NCBI RefSeq assembly: GCF_004403305.1
Contig: NZ_SOHE01000016.1
Location: forward strand, 124,001-188,000
Direction of reading: 5' to 3'
Source: Cryobacterium frigoriphilum
GTDB taxonomy: Bacteria > Actinomycetota > Actinomycetes > Actinomycetales > Microbacteriaceae
DNA length: 64,000 bases
The position numbers and the translations under genes were made by a program. The notes under the pieces were generated by a model. It was not told the DNA's origin. It ran no database searches and saw nothing but the letters and a program-made list of their open reading frames with translations. Positions 53,168 to 63,436 of this stretch are shown one piece after another; the stretch's first letter is position 1, and the number at the start of each line of letters is the position of its first letter.

Positions 53168-53866
53168 CTAGCTGCGGGCCTCGAGCATGCCGGTCATCAG
53201 GTCGATCTCGGACTTCTGACTCATCACCACGGCGTTCGCGAACGCGCGCACGGTGGAGTTGTCGCTGCGGTCGAGCACGGCCTCGGCCATCTCGACCGCG
53301 CCCTGATGATGGGCGATCATGAGCGTGAGAAACTCGCGCTCCGCCTGGGCACCAGATGCCGCGGTCAGCGACGCGATCTGCTCGCTCGTTGCGAGGCCCG
53401 GCATGGGTTCGCCCGCGACGTGCTCGGTGTCATGCGCATGACTCGAGTCCGCATCCGAATCGGTCGGGGCCGGCCTGGTCATCCACGTCATCGACGGTTC
53501 CGGGCCGGCCTGGCTCAGCTCCCAGAGTACGAGCCAGGCGTACATCTGCCCGGACTGCTGGCCCTGCGTGACGGTGATGTCATAGGCGAGTCGCCGCACG
53601 GCCTCGTCGTCGGTGCCGTCGCGAATGATGAGCGCGAGTTCGACGCCCTGATTGTGGTGGGTCTGCATGTCCCGGGCGAACCCGGCCTCGGCGCTCGTGC
53701 TGCTCGGGTTCGGGTCGACGAGCGTGCTCAGGCGGCCGATCGAAAACGCGGCGGCGCCCACAATCACGGCGGTCAGCAGAAGCGCCACGAGCAGGGTGAC
53801 GCGGCGCACCCCGCGGTGCGGGTGGGCCGCGGTGGCCACGGGGTGCGGGGCATCCGTCTCAGTCAT
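53168..53866 (-). CDS. DUF305 domain-containing protein
   Basis: A 232-residue protein with one N-terminal helix (about 23-48, VTLLVALLLTAVIVGAAAF) and an extracytoplasmic DUF305 domain. The family motif FARDMQTHHNQGVELALII and the second FLTLMIAHHQGAVEMAEAV both bear the conserved HHxQ/HHQGA pairs, which suggest a ferritin-like, metal-binding four-helix bundle. Members are linked to copper or metal handling; that is inference here. It follows the DUF3105 gene by 84 bases on the same strand, a pairing common in actinobacteria. Confidence 0.9.
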   Translation of the reverse strand: MTETDAPHPVATAAHPHRGVRRVTLLVALLLTAVIVGAAAFSIGRLSTLVDPNPSSTSAEAGFARDMQTHHNQGVELALIIRDGTDDEAVRRLAYDITVTQGQQSGQMYAWLVLWELSQAGPEPSMTWMTRPAPTDSDADSSHAHDTEHVAGEPMPGLATSEQIASLTAASGAQAEREFLTLMIAHHQGAVEMAEAVLDRSDNSTVRAFANAVVMSQKSEIDLMTGMLEARS

Positions 53867-53950
53867 GCCGGTGCGGCCGTCGCGGGGCCACGCGGTGCGG
53901 GGTGTCAGCGACGTGCGCTCCAGCAGGCGTTCGGGTCATCGGGCGGGCCG

Positions 53951-54628
53951 TTAGGCCTTGCCGGGAGCGTCGATGCCGCCGGTGCAGGGAGCGCCGGGCT
54001 CCGGCACGGTCGAGGCCTTCCAGAACTCTTCAAAGAAGTCGGTGATGCGCGGGTCGGCGGCGTCGTCAACCTGAAGCTGGGAATTCCAGCCGCTGATGAC
54101 GATCGGGGACGGCAGGCCCTCGAACGGCGAGAGCACGACGTAGGTCGAGGGCAGCACGGCCTTGAGCGCCTCGAGATCCGCGTCGGACGTGCTCGGGTCG
54201 TAGGTCACCCAGAGCGCGCCGTGCTCGAGGGCGTGCACCGCGTTCTCGCTCGGTACCTCCTCGGTGTAGACGCCGCAGTTGAGCCAGGCGCTCGCGTGCT
54301 CGCCGCCGGCCGGCGGGGTCTGCTCGTAGGTCACCGGCGTCTCGACGTGCCCGGCCGTGTTCTCGAAGCTCTCGACGCCGTCGATCGTCGACGCGTCGCC
54401 GTCGCCGCCGCCGGCGTAGTTCGCGGCCTGCGGGGTCAGCACGATTGACGCGACGATGACGCCGATCACGGCGACCGCGGCGACGGAACCGGCGATGATG
54501 CCGATGCGCCGGTTGCGCTTGGCCCGCTTCTGGGTGCGGTGGTATTCCTCGAGCTTCTTCGCGCGCTGGGCGACGCGCTGCTCTTTCACGGATGCTTTGT
54601 TCACGGGGGAGCCGGGGTTGGGCGTCAC
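53951..54628 (-). CDS. DUF3105 domain-containing membrane-anchored protein
   Basis: A 225-residue protein: a basic coiled N-terminus (KEQRVAQRAKKLEEYHRTQKR), one helix (about 43-66, IGIIAGSVAAVAVIGVIVASIVL) and an extracytoplasmic DUF3105 domain with HVETPVTYEQTPPAGGEHAS, LNCGVYTEEVPSENAVHALEHGALWV and two conserved cysteines. The conserved His and Cys suggest metal binding. Probably co-transcribed with the DUF305 gene. Function not established. Confidence 0.9.
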   Translation of the reverse strand: MTPNPGSPVNKASVKEQRVAQRAKKLEEYHRTQKRAKRNRRIGIIAGSVAAVAVIGVIVASIVLTPQAANYAGGGDGDASTIDGVESFENTAGHVETPVTYEQTPPAGGEHASAWLNCGVYTEEVPSENAVHALEHGALWVTYDPSTSDADLEALKAVLPSTYVVLSPFEGLPSPIVISGWNSQLQVDDAADPRITDFFEEFWKASTVPEPGAPCTGGIDAPGKA

Positions 54629-54798
54629 GGGGACCTCTCTCGATTGTGCAGTATCTATTCGAACGTATCAGCGTGAGGCCGGATGTCCGCTGGGAACGTG
54701 GAAGAGCTCGGAACCCGCCTCAGGCGCCGGGCTAGAGTACAAGGGGGCGACGGATGCCGCGGCCCTCACTTTCACCGCAGACCAAAGGACTCACTCCG

Positions 54799-56163
54799 AT
54801 GCAGATTGCCGACACCATCCTCGACCTCATCGGCAATACCCCGCTGGTCAAACTGCACAAGGTCACGGAGGGTGTGGCGGCAACGGTGCTCGTGAAACTC
54901 GAGTACCTGAACCCGGGCGGCTCGGCGAAAGACCGCATCGCGGTGCGCATCATCGATGCCGCCGAGCGCGACGGCCTGTTGAAGCCCGGCGGCACGATCG
55001 TGGAACCGACCTCGGGCAACACCGGGGTTGGCCTCGCCCTCGTCGCCCAGCAGCGCGGCTACAAGTGCGTCTTCGTGCTGCCCGACAAGGTCGGCGAGGA
55101 CAAACGCAACGTGCTCACCGCGTACGGCGCCGAGATCGTGGTGACGCCGACATCCGTCGCCCCCGACGACCCCGACTCCTATTACTCCGTGTCCGACCGC
55201 CTGGCCCGTGAGATTCCGGGCGCCTTCAAGCCCAACCAATACTTCAACCCGAACGGTCCGCTCAGCCACTACGAGACCACCGGCCCCGAGATCTGGCGCG
55301 ACACCGACGGCACCGTCACCCACTTCGTGGCGGGCGTCGGCACCGGCGGCACGATCACCGGAACCGGCCGCTACCTGCGCGAAATCTCGAACGACACCGT
55401 GCGCATCGTCGGCGCCGACCCCGAGGGCTCGGTCTACTCCGGCGGCACCGGCCGCCCCTACCTCGTCGAGGGCGTCGGCGAAGACTTCTGGCCCGGCGCC
55501 TACGACCCCACGGTCGTGCACGAGGTGATCGCCGTGACGGATGCCGACAGCTTCGCCATGACCCGCCGGCTCGCCCTCGAAGAGGGCATCCTCGTCGGCG
55601 GATCGAGCGGAATGGCCGTCGTCGCCGCGCTGCGGCTGGCCGAAACCCTCACGAGCGACGACACCGTCGTGGTGCTGCTGCCCGATGGTGGCCGCGGCTA
55701 CCTCGGCAAGATCTTCAACGACGGCTGGATGCGCAGCTACGGTTTCACCAACGCCCCGGCCGGCCACACGGTCGCCGACCTGCTCACCTCGAAGACCGGC
55801 CTGATGCCGCCCTTCGTCTACGTGCACCCGAGCGACACCGTGCACGACGCGATCGAAACCATGACGAGCGCGGGCGTCTCACAGCTGCTCGTGCTGAGTG
55901 CCAAACCGCCCGTCGTGATGGGCGAGGTGCTCGGCGCACTCGACGAGCGTGCGCTGATGGGCCTCGTCTTCTCGGGGGACGCGAAACTCACCGACCGGGT
56001 CAGCACGATCGTCGGCGAGGCGCTGCCGCTGATCGGCGTCAACGAACCGGTCGGCTCCGCCCGCGCTGCCTTCGCCCAGCACGATGCCCTGCTCGTGACC
56101 GATGGCGGCAAGCCGCTCGGCGTCATCACGCGGCACGACCTGCTCACCTACCTGAGCGCCTGA
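54799..56163 (+). CDS. cystathionine beta-synthase
   Basis: A 454-residue PLP enzyme joining serine (or O-acetylserine) and homocysteine to cystathionine. The catalytic part (1-320) has IGNTPLVKL, the PLP lysine in NPGGSAKDRIAVRII, EPTSGNTGVGLAL and GVGTGGTITGTGRYLRE. The C-terminal part (about 335-454) holds two CBS domains (SDTVHDAIETMTSAGVSQLLVL). ATG 54799 has AAAGGA upstream; TAGAGT at 54733 may be the -10 box. Next to it lies the gamma-synthase/lyase gene, so the pair could convert homocysteine to cysteine. Confidence 0.95.
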   Translation: MQIADTILDLIGNTPLVKLHKVTEGVAATVLVKLEYLNPGGSAKDRIAVRIIDAAERDGLLKPGGTIVEPTSGNTGVGLALVAQQRGYKCVFVLPDKVGEDKRNVLTAYGAEIVVTPTSVAPDDPDSYYSVSDRLAREIPGAFKPNQYFNPNGPLSHYETTGPEIWRDTDGTVTHFVAGVGTGGTITGTGRYLREISNDTVRIVGADPEGSVYSGGTGRPYLVEGVGEDFWPGAYDPTVVHEVIAVTDADSFAMTRRLALEEGILVGGSSGMAVVAALRLAETLTSDDTVVVLLPDGGRGYLGKIFNDGWMRSYGFTNAPAGHTVADLLTSKTGLMPPFVYVHPSDTVHDAIETMTSAGVSQLLVLSAKPPVVMGEVLGALDERALMGLVFSGDAKLTDRVSTIVGEALPLIGVNEPVGSARAAFAQHDALLVTDGGKPLGVITRHDLLTYLSA

Positions 56164-56193
56164 TTTTCGTTTCCCACTGTTCAAAGGATTTTC

Positions 56194-57354
56194 ATGACTG
56201 ACAGCACCGCGCACAACTTCGACACCCTCGCCATCCACGCCGGCCAGGCCTTCGACCCGACCACCGGCGCCGTCATCCCGCCGATTTACCAGACCTCCAC
56301 CTACGTGCAGAACAGCATCGGTAATCTGAAGGGCGGCTACGAGTACAGCCGCGGCGGTAACCCCACCCGCACCGTGCTCGAGACACTGCTCGCCGCGCTC
56401 GAGGGCGGCAAGCACGGACTCGCCTTCGCGAGCGGGCTCGCAGCCGAAGACACGATCCTGCGGGCGATCCTTGCTCCCGGCGACCACGTCGTGCTCGGCA
56501 ACGACGTCTACGGCGGCACCCACCGCCTGATCAACAAGATCCACGGTGCCTGGGGCATCCGCAACACCACCGTCGAGATGAGCGACCTGGCCGCCGTCGA
56601 AGCCGCCATCATTCCGGGCGAGAGCAAGATCCTCTGGGTCGAAACGCCCAGCAACCCGCTCATGAAGATCAGCGACATCGCCGCCCTGTCGGCGCTCGGC
56701 CACCGCCACGGCCTCGTCGTGATCGTCGACAACACCTTTGCGTCGCCCGCGCTGCAGCATCCGCTCGCCCACGGCGCCGACGTCGTGGTGCACTCGACGA
56801 CCAAGTACCTCGGCGGACACTCCGACGTGCTCGGCGGCGGCCTCGTGATCAACGACGACGAACTCGCCGAGAAGGCGACGTTCATCCAATTCGCGGCCGG
56901 CCCCGTCGCGGCCCCGCTCGACGCCTGGCTCACCGTACGCGGCATCAAGACGCTCTCGGTGCGCATGGAGCGCCACTCGAGCAACGCCCTGGCCATCGCG
57001 AAGCACCTGCAGGCGCACCCCGCCATCGAGCGGGTCTACTACCCGGGACTGCCCGAGCACCCCGGGCACGAGCTGGCCGCGAAGCAGATGAGCGGCTTCG
57101 GCGGCATGCTGTCCCTCGCGTTCAGGGGCGGCGCGGCCGCGGCCCGTACCTTCGCCGAGTCGATGCACCTGTTCCAGCTCGCCGAGTCGCTCGGCGGCGT
57201 GGAATCGCTCGTCAACTATCCCTCGGAGATGACGCACGCCTCGGTGCGCGGCACCGAGCTCGAGGTCGCCGACAACATCGTGCGTCTCTCGGTCGGCATC
57301 GAAGACGTGCGTGACCTCATTGCCGACCTCGACGCGGCACTCCCCGCGGCCTAG
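56194..57354 (+). CDS. metB: cystathionine gamma-synthase (or gamma-lyase)
   Basis: A 386-residue PLP enzyme of the Cys/Met metabolism family. It contains FDTLAIHAGQAFDPTTGAVIPPIYQTST, YEYSRGGNPTRTVLE, ETPSNPLMKI and the PLP-lysine segment VVVHSTTKYLGGHSDVLGG, and ends with RLSVGIEDVRDLIADLDAAL. Sequence alone does not separate gamma-synthase from gamma-lyase; pairing with cystathionine beta-synthase favours a role in reverse transsulfuration, while actinobacterial orthologues are usually named MetB. ATG preceded by AAAGGA. It converges, with a 4-base overlap, on aroE. Confidence 0.93.
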   Translation: MTDSTAHNFDTLAIHAGQAFDPTTGAVIPPIYQTSTYVQNSIGNLKGGYEYSRGGNPTRTVLETLLAALEGGKHGLAFASGLAAEDTILRAILAPGDHVVLGNDVYGGTHRLINKIHGAWGIRNTTVEMSDLAAVEAAIIPGESKILWVETPSNPLMKISDIAALSALGHRHGLVVIVDNTFASPALQHPLAHGADVVVHSTTKYLGGHSDVLGGGLVINDDELAEKATFIQFAAGPVAAPLDAWLTVRGIKTLSVRMERHSSNALAIAKHLQAHPAIERVYYPGLPEHPGHELAAKQMSGFGGMLSLAFRGGAAAARTFAESMHLFQLAESLGGVESLVNYPSEMTHASVRGTELEVADNIVRLSVGIEDVRDLIADLDAALPAA

Positions 57355-58163
57355 GCCTCGCGGGAGAACGCCGACGCCCGGGCGATCTGCTCGGGCGTCG
57401 GGCGGATGCCGGTGTACAGCACGAACTGCTCCTCGGCCTGAAGCGCCACCACCTCGCCCCCGGTGATGACGGCCTTGCCGGCCTCGCGCGCCGCCCGAAT
57501 CAGTCGCGTCTCCGACGGTGAGGCCACCACGTCGAACACCACCCGGGCGGCCGCGATCGTGCCGGGCTCGAACGAGAGCAGGGCCTCGTCGGGAGTCATG
57601 CCCTGCGGGGTGACGTTCACGATCAGGTCGGCGGTCAGCTCGCCGACCCGCGGCGCCCAGGCGTAGCCGCAGAGTTCGGCCAACGCCCGCCCGGTGACCT
57701 CGTTGCGCGCCACGATCGTGCCGGAGGCGAACCCGGCATCGCGCAGCGCGGCCGCGACGGCCTTGGCCATGCCGCCGCTGCCCTGCACGATCACCGACAG
57801 CTGGGCCGAAACCGCGCGCTGCGTCAGCAGGCGCCGCACGGCCGTGTAATCGGTGTTGTAGGCGCGCAGGTACCCGTTGTCGTTCACGATCGTGTTGACC
57901 GAGTCGATCGCGAGAGCGGATGCATCGAGCTCGTCCACGAGCTCGATCACCGCCTCTTTGTAGGGCATCGAGATGGCGCAGCCGCGGATGCCGAGCCCCC
58001 GCACGCCCGCAATCGCGTCCCGCAGGGTGACCGGGGCGAAGGCCTTGTAGATGAAGTTGAGGCCGAGTTCGTCGTAGAGGTAGTTGTGGAACCGGGTGCC
58101 GATGTTGCTCGGCCGGGCGGCGAGCGAGATGCACAGGGTCATGTCCTTGTTCAGAATTGGCAT
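57351..58163 (-). CDS. aroE: shikimate 5-dehydrogenase family protein
   Basis: A 270-residue Rossmann enzyme. Substrate side: SLAARPSNIGTRFHNYLYDEL, then CAISMPYKEAVIELVDEL in place of the usual VTxPxK, with the catalytic Lys. NADP side: VIVQGSGGMAKAVAAALRDAG and VNVTPQGM. The unusual SMPYKE motif and N-terminus place it in a side branch (AroE-like), so shikimate may not be its only substrate. I chose ATG 58163: AACAAT on the minus strand lies 6 bases upstream. The frame is open to 58478 but crosses the neighbour's promoter. Confidence 0.82.
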   Translation of the reverse strand: MPILNKDMTLCISLAARPSNIGTRFHNYLYDELGLNFIYKAFAPVTLRDAIAGVRGLGIRGCAISMPYKEAVIELVDELDASALAIDSVNTIVNDNGYLRAYNTDYTAVRRLLTQRAVSAQLSVIVQGSGGMAKAVAAALRDAGFASGTIVARNEVTGRALAELCGYAWAPRVGELTADLIVNVTPQGMTPDEALLSFEPGTIAAARVVFDVVASPSETRLIRAAREAGKAVITGGEVVALQAEEQFVLYTGIRPTPEQIARASAFSREA

Positions 58164-58169
58164 GGCCCC

Positions 58170-58175
58170 ATTGTT
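58170..58175 (-). promoter_or_regulatory. -10 hexamer of a predicted leaderless promoter
   Basis: On the minus strand AACAAT is followed by GGGGCC (6 bases) and ATG 58163. Confidence 0.5.
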
Positions 58176-58233
58176 GCGCGTTCTGCGAATGGGCCGGTGA
58201 GCGGCGTGTTGCGGGAGCGTTATCGGCCGCCAC

Positions 58234-58262
58234 TTGACATGAGCATTGCTCGGGGCCAGCAT
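58234..58262 (+). promoter_or_regulatory. promoter of the mmsA-mmsB-chvE operon
   Basis: A consensus TTGACA (58234-58239), a 17-base spacer and CAGCAT (58257-58262). It lies 68 bases before ATG 58330. No repressor gene is adjacent. Confidence 0.6.
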
Positions 58263-58329
58263 GACAAGGCTCTGATCGCTCGGAGTGCTTGAGCAGTCAC
58301 ACCGGTCGGCGACGGCAAGGAAGGCTTCA

Positions 58330-59876
<1,547 letters not shown>

Positions 59877-59880
<4 letters not shown>

Positions 59881-61205
59881 GCGACACGACTCCGATCGCG
59901 ACGAAGCCGAGCGCGGGACGCCGGTTCGGAAGCGGCAGGAACAGCATCCGCCAATTCGGAATTCTGTTCAGCCTGATCGCGATCATTATTTTCTTTCAGA
60001 TTCTGACCGACGGGCTCACCCTGTCGTCGGGCAACCTGATCAACCTGGTCAGCCAGTACTCCTACATCCTGATCCTTGCAATCGGAATGGTCATGGTCAT
60101 CATCGCCGGCCACATCGACCTGTCGGTCGGGTCGGTCGCCGCGTTCTGCGGCATCGTCGTGGCCAGTTCCATGGAGGACTGGAACTTTCCCTGGCCCGTC
60201 GCGATCCTGTTCGGTCTCGTCGTCGGTGCCCTCATCGGCGCCTGGCAGGGGTTCTGGGTCGCCTACATCGGGGTGCCGGCCTTCATTGTGACGCTCGCCG
60301 GCATGCTCATCTTTCGCGGCGGCAACCAGCTCATCGGCAACGCCAACACGGTGCCGGTGCCCGAAGGCTTCACCACGATCGGTGCCGGCTACCTGCCCGA
60401 AGTGGGGCCCAGTACCGGCTACAACAACCTCACCCTGCTGATCGGCTTTCTCATTGCGATCGCGATCGTCGCGCGGGAATGGCGGGCGCGTCAGGTGCAG
60501 AAGACCATGCACTCCGAGTCGGTGCCGCTGTGGGCGAGCGTGGTCAAGGTCGGCCTGCTCGACGCGGTCGTCATCTACGCCACGTTCCTGTTCGCCGGCG
60601 GCCGGGTCGGCACGAGCTTTCCGGTTTCCGGCATCATCCTCGGCGTACTCGTGCTGCTCTACAGCTTCGTCACGCGCAACACGATCCTGGGTCGGCACGT
60701 CTACGCGGTCGGCGGTAACAAACTCGCCGCCGAACTCTCCGGGGTCAATTCACGACGGGTGAACTTTCTCGTCATGATGAACATGGCGATCCTGTCCTCG
60801 CTGGCCGGCATGATCTTCGTGGCCCGCGCCGGGGCATCCGGCCCGCAAGACGGCCTCAGCTGGGAGCTCGACGCGATCGCCGCGGTCTTCATCGGCGGCG
60901 CGGCCGTGTCGGGCGGCATTGGCACCGTCATCGGCTCCATCGTCGGTGGCCTCGTGATGGCCGTTCTGAACAACGGCCTGCAACTGCTCGGAGTGGGTTC
61001 CGACCTCGTGCAGATCATCAAGGGCATGGTGCTGCTGGCGGCCGTCGGGGTGGATGTCTGGAACAAGAGCCAGGGGCGGCCCTCGATCATCGGTCTGCTC
61101 ACCCGCAACCGGCGCGCTCCCGGCCCGCCGGAACCGCCGCCGGCCGTGCTTCCGACCGCCGGCACCCCGGCCACCGCGCAGCCCGCCGATCGGGCCACCA
61201 ACTGA
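59877..61205 (+). CDS. mmsB: multiple-monosaccharide ABC transporter permease
   Basis: A 442-residue permease, longer than ribose-type permeases as expected for GguB/MmsB, with about ten to eleven helices. Family segments are [54 protein letters not shown] and [21 protein letters not shown] (coupling region before it). The last about 40 residues are Pro/Ala-rich and disordered. Coupled to mmsA by ATGA. Confidence 0.94.
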
Positions 61206-61274
61206 CGAGCTCTCTTCAACCGATACCCGCAATCCCACAAATTCCCGTATTCAAATGAACAGAAAGTGACGGAC

Positions 61275-62378
61275 ATGCGAAAAATCACGGTCAGGGCTAC
61301 AGCGATCACAGCGGTCGCCGCGGTAGCTCTCATGGCACTCTCGGGATGCTCCACCCGAGACCCCGATTCAGCCGCCGGGGGAACGGCCGAAGCCGGGTTC
61401 CCGGCCGACTCCGTCGTGGGGGTGGCCCTTCCGTCGAAGACCAGCGAGAACTGGGTTCTCGCCGGCGGCCTCTTCGAAGACGGTCTCTCCGAGGCCGGTT
61501 TCGAAGCCGACGTGCAGTACGCGGGAGCCTCGACCACGGTGAAGGATCAGCAGGACCAGATCTCCGCCATGGTCACCAACGGAGCCAAGGTCATCATCAT
61601 CGGGGCCCAGGACGGTGGCCAGCTCGGCACGCAGGTCAAGGACGCCCACGATGCCGGCGCCATCGTCATTGCCTATGACCGTCTGATTCTCAATACCGAC
61701 AACGTCGACTACTACGTGGCCTTCGACAACTTCAACGTGGGCGAGCTGCAGGGTCAGGCGCTGCTCGACGGGCTGGCCGCGGTGCGGCCGGAAGGTCCGT
61801 ACAACATTGAACTGTTCTCGGGCAACTCCGCCGACGCCAACGCCCCGGTCTTCTTCAACGGTGCCATGAGCGTGCTGCAGCCGAAGATCGACGACGGCAC
61901 CCTGGTTGTCGCTTCCGGACAGACCGACATCAAGCAGACCGCGACGGCGGACTGGAAGGCCGAGAACGCGCAGAGCCGCATGGACTCGCTGCTCACCAGC
62001 ACCTACGGCGACCAGGAGATCGACGGGGTGCTCTCGCCGAACGACATGCTGGCGCGGGCGATCATCACCTCGGTGAAGGCGGCCGGCAAGCCGATCCCGG
62101 TCGTGACCGGCCAGGACTCCGAGGTGGAGTCGGTCAAGTCGATCATGGCGGGCGAGCAGTACTCCACCATCAACAAGGACACCCGGCTTCTGGTGGCGCA
62201 GGCGATCGACATGGTGAAGGCCCTGCAGGTCGGTGACACACCGGAGACCAACGACGACAGCTACGACAACGGCAACAAGATCGTTCCGGCCTACCTGATT
62301 CCGCCGGTGATCGTGACCAAGGCGAACGCGGCCGAGGCCTACGCCAACGATCCCAAGTTGGCGCCGCTGACGGAGTAG
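61275..62378 (+). CDS. chvE: multiple-monosaccharide ABC transporter substrate-binding lipoprotein
   Basis: A 367-residue periplasmic-binding protein. The signal ends in the lipobox ALSGC (Cys near residue 25). The mature protein has VVGVALPSKTSENWVLAGG, GASTTVKDQQDQISAMVTNG, VIAYDRLI, DYYVAFDNFNVGELQG and NDMLARAIITSVKAAG, the ChvE signatures for aldose binding. ATG 61275 has AGAAAG upstream; GTG 61266 is also in frame. Last gene of the operon, followed by a 14-base-pair hairpin. Confidence 0.93.
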   Translation: MRKITVRATAITAVAAVALMALSGCSTRDPDSAAGGTAEAGFPADSVVGVALPSKTSENWVLAGGLFEDGLSEAGFEADVQYAGASTTVKDQQDQISAMVTNGAKVIIIGAQDGGQLGTQVKDAHDAGAIVIAYDRLILNTDNVDYYVAFDNFNVGELQGQALLDGLAAVRPEGPYNIELFSGNSADANAPVFFNGAMSVLQPKIDDGTLVVASGQTDIKQTATADWKAENAQSRMDSLLTSTYGDQEIDGVLSPNDMLARAIITSVKAAGKPIPVVTGQDSEVESVKSIMAGEQYSTINKDTRLLVAQAIDMVKALQVGDTPETNDDSYDNGNKIVPAYLIPPVIVTKANAAEAYANDPKLAPLTE

Positions 62379-62414
62379 CACCCACGCCCCGCCCGGTGCG
62401 GGCAGCACGGCACG

Positions 62415-62445
62415 GAAGGTCGGAACGGATGCCGTTCCGACCTTC
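62415..62445 (+). terminator. hairpin terminator after chvE
   Basis: A perfect 14-base-pair stem (62415-62428 with 62432-62445) and 3-base loop, 37 bases after the chvE stop. No T-tract, so its efficiency is uncertain. The loop again contains the GGATGCC word. Confidence 0.7.
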
Positions 62446-62484
62446 TGCATGCCGGGTCGGCGACACGCCGAAACACGCCGACCG

Positions 62485-62529
62485 AGTTTCCACAGGGAAG
62501 AATTTTGCCACCGCACCGGTTGTGGATAA
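62485..62529. promoter_or_regulatory. candidate DnaA boxes upstream of nrdH
   Basis: TGTGGATAA (62521-62529) is an exact DnaA-box match (complement of TTATCCACA). TTTCCACAG near 62486 is a one-or-two-mismatch match in the other orientation, and GGTGGATAAC occurs near 62597. DnaA control of ribonucleotide reductase genes is known in E. coli; here it is inference. Confidence 0.45.
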
Positions 62530-62613
62530 GTAGGCGAAAACCGCGGAATTCGGGGGCCCCATTCGGGGGCGGCCTGTTGAAAACTCGAAAATGTCGGTGG
62601 ATAACTACATAAA

Positions 62614-62664
62614 TATAATTACCGCATGTAGTGGCTGTTCCTATCCAGAATCACTAGATGTAGT
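62614..62664 (+). promoter_or_regulatory. nrdHIE promoter with paired NrdR-type boxes
   Basis: A consensus TATAAT (62614-62619) lies in an A/T-rich island. Two matching boxes, ACCGCATGTAGT (62621-62632) and ACTAGATGTAGT (62653-62664), are 32 bases apart. NrdR binds two boxes about three helical turns apart near nrd promoters, so these are good candidates. The first box overlaps the expected transcription start. Confidence 0.6.
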
Positions 62665-62774
62665 ATTAAGACTCCAGTTGAGCCCTACGGCTCCCACGGC
62701 ACAGTTTCTGCGGAAAAACACCGCACACCGTTCTAACAGACACCCCACGACAACTCAGAAGAGAGGCCATCTCC

Positions 62775-63008
62775 ATGGCAATCACGGTCTACACGAAGCC
62801 CTCCTGCGTGCAGTGCAACGCGACGTATCGCGCGCTCGACAACAAGGGCATCGAGTACCAGGTTCTGGACCTGTCCGTGGACGAGAACGCCCTCGAAGCC
62901 GTCAAGGCGCTCGGCTACCTGCAGGCCCCCGTCGTCATCACCGACGAAGACCACTGGTCGGGCTTCCGCCCCGACAAGATCAACGAGCTCGCGGCGCGAC
63001 TCGCGTAG
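62775..63008 (+). CDS. nrdH: glutaredoxin-like NrdH
   Basis: A 77-residue redoxin. The active site is CVQC in [17 protein letters not shown], followed by the NrdH-typical [18 protein letters not shown] (W-S-G-F-R-P). It is the electron donor to class Ib ribonucleotide reductase, reduced by thioredoxin reductase. ATG preceded by GAAGAGAGG. First gene of nrdH-nrdI-nrdE. Confidence 0.97.
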   Translation: MAITVYTKPSCVQCNATYRALDNKGIEYQVLDLSVDENALEAVKALGYLQAPVVITDEDHWSGFRPDKINELAARLA

Positions 63009-63031
63009 CGCCCGGCCCCGGGCCGCGCCAC

Positions 63032-63436
63032 ATGGCTGACATCGTCTATTTCTCCAGCACCTCGGGCAACACCGCCCGCTTCGTCGAGAAGCTGGGCCGC
63101 CCGGCCACGCGCATCCCGCTGCACGCTCGTGATGAACCCCTGCAGGTCACCGAGCCCTACGTGCTCTGCCTGCCCACCTACGGCGGCGGAAACAACGCCG
63201 GGGCCGTGCCGAAGCAGGTCATCAAGTTTTTGAACAACGAGACCAACCGGTCTCTGATTCGCGGCGTCATCGGCGCCGGCAACACCAACTTTGGTGAGGC
63301 CTACTGCCTCGCGGGCGACATCATCGCCAGCAAGTGCAAGGTGCCCCACCTCTATCGCTTTGAAGTATTTGGAACACCGGATGATGTACGCATCGTTCAC
63401 GACGGATTGGAAGCATTTTGGACACGACAGCCGTAA
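63032..63436 (+). CDS. nrdI: flavodoxin-like NrdI
   Basis: A 134-residue protein. The flavin phosphate loop is [16 protein letters not shown], the FMN-contact segment is [18 protein letters not shown], and [21 protein letters not shown] is the NrdI hallmark. It supplies the oxidant for the manganese cofactor of NrdF. ATG 63032; the upstream extension overlaps nrdH and is not coding. The nrdE start lies inside its last codons. Confidence 0.96.
   Translation: MADIVYFSSTSGNTARFVEKLGRPATRIPLHARDEPLQVTEPYVLCLPTYGGGNNAGAVPKQVIKFLNNETNRSLIRGVIGAGNTNFGEAYCLAGDIIASKCKVPHLYRFEVFGTPDDVRIVHDGLEAFWTRQP

Noticed and set aside
55879..58233. A 784-codon open frame on the minus strand
   Set aside because: It lies opposite the gamma-synthase gene, which has full homology; such long antisense frames are expected at high GC.
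62485..62529. Replication origin, suggested by DnaA boxes
   Set aside because: Only one exact box plus two weak ones, with no dnaA, dnaN or box cluster; regulation of nrd is more likely.
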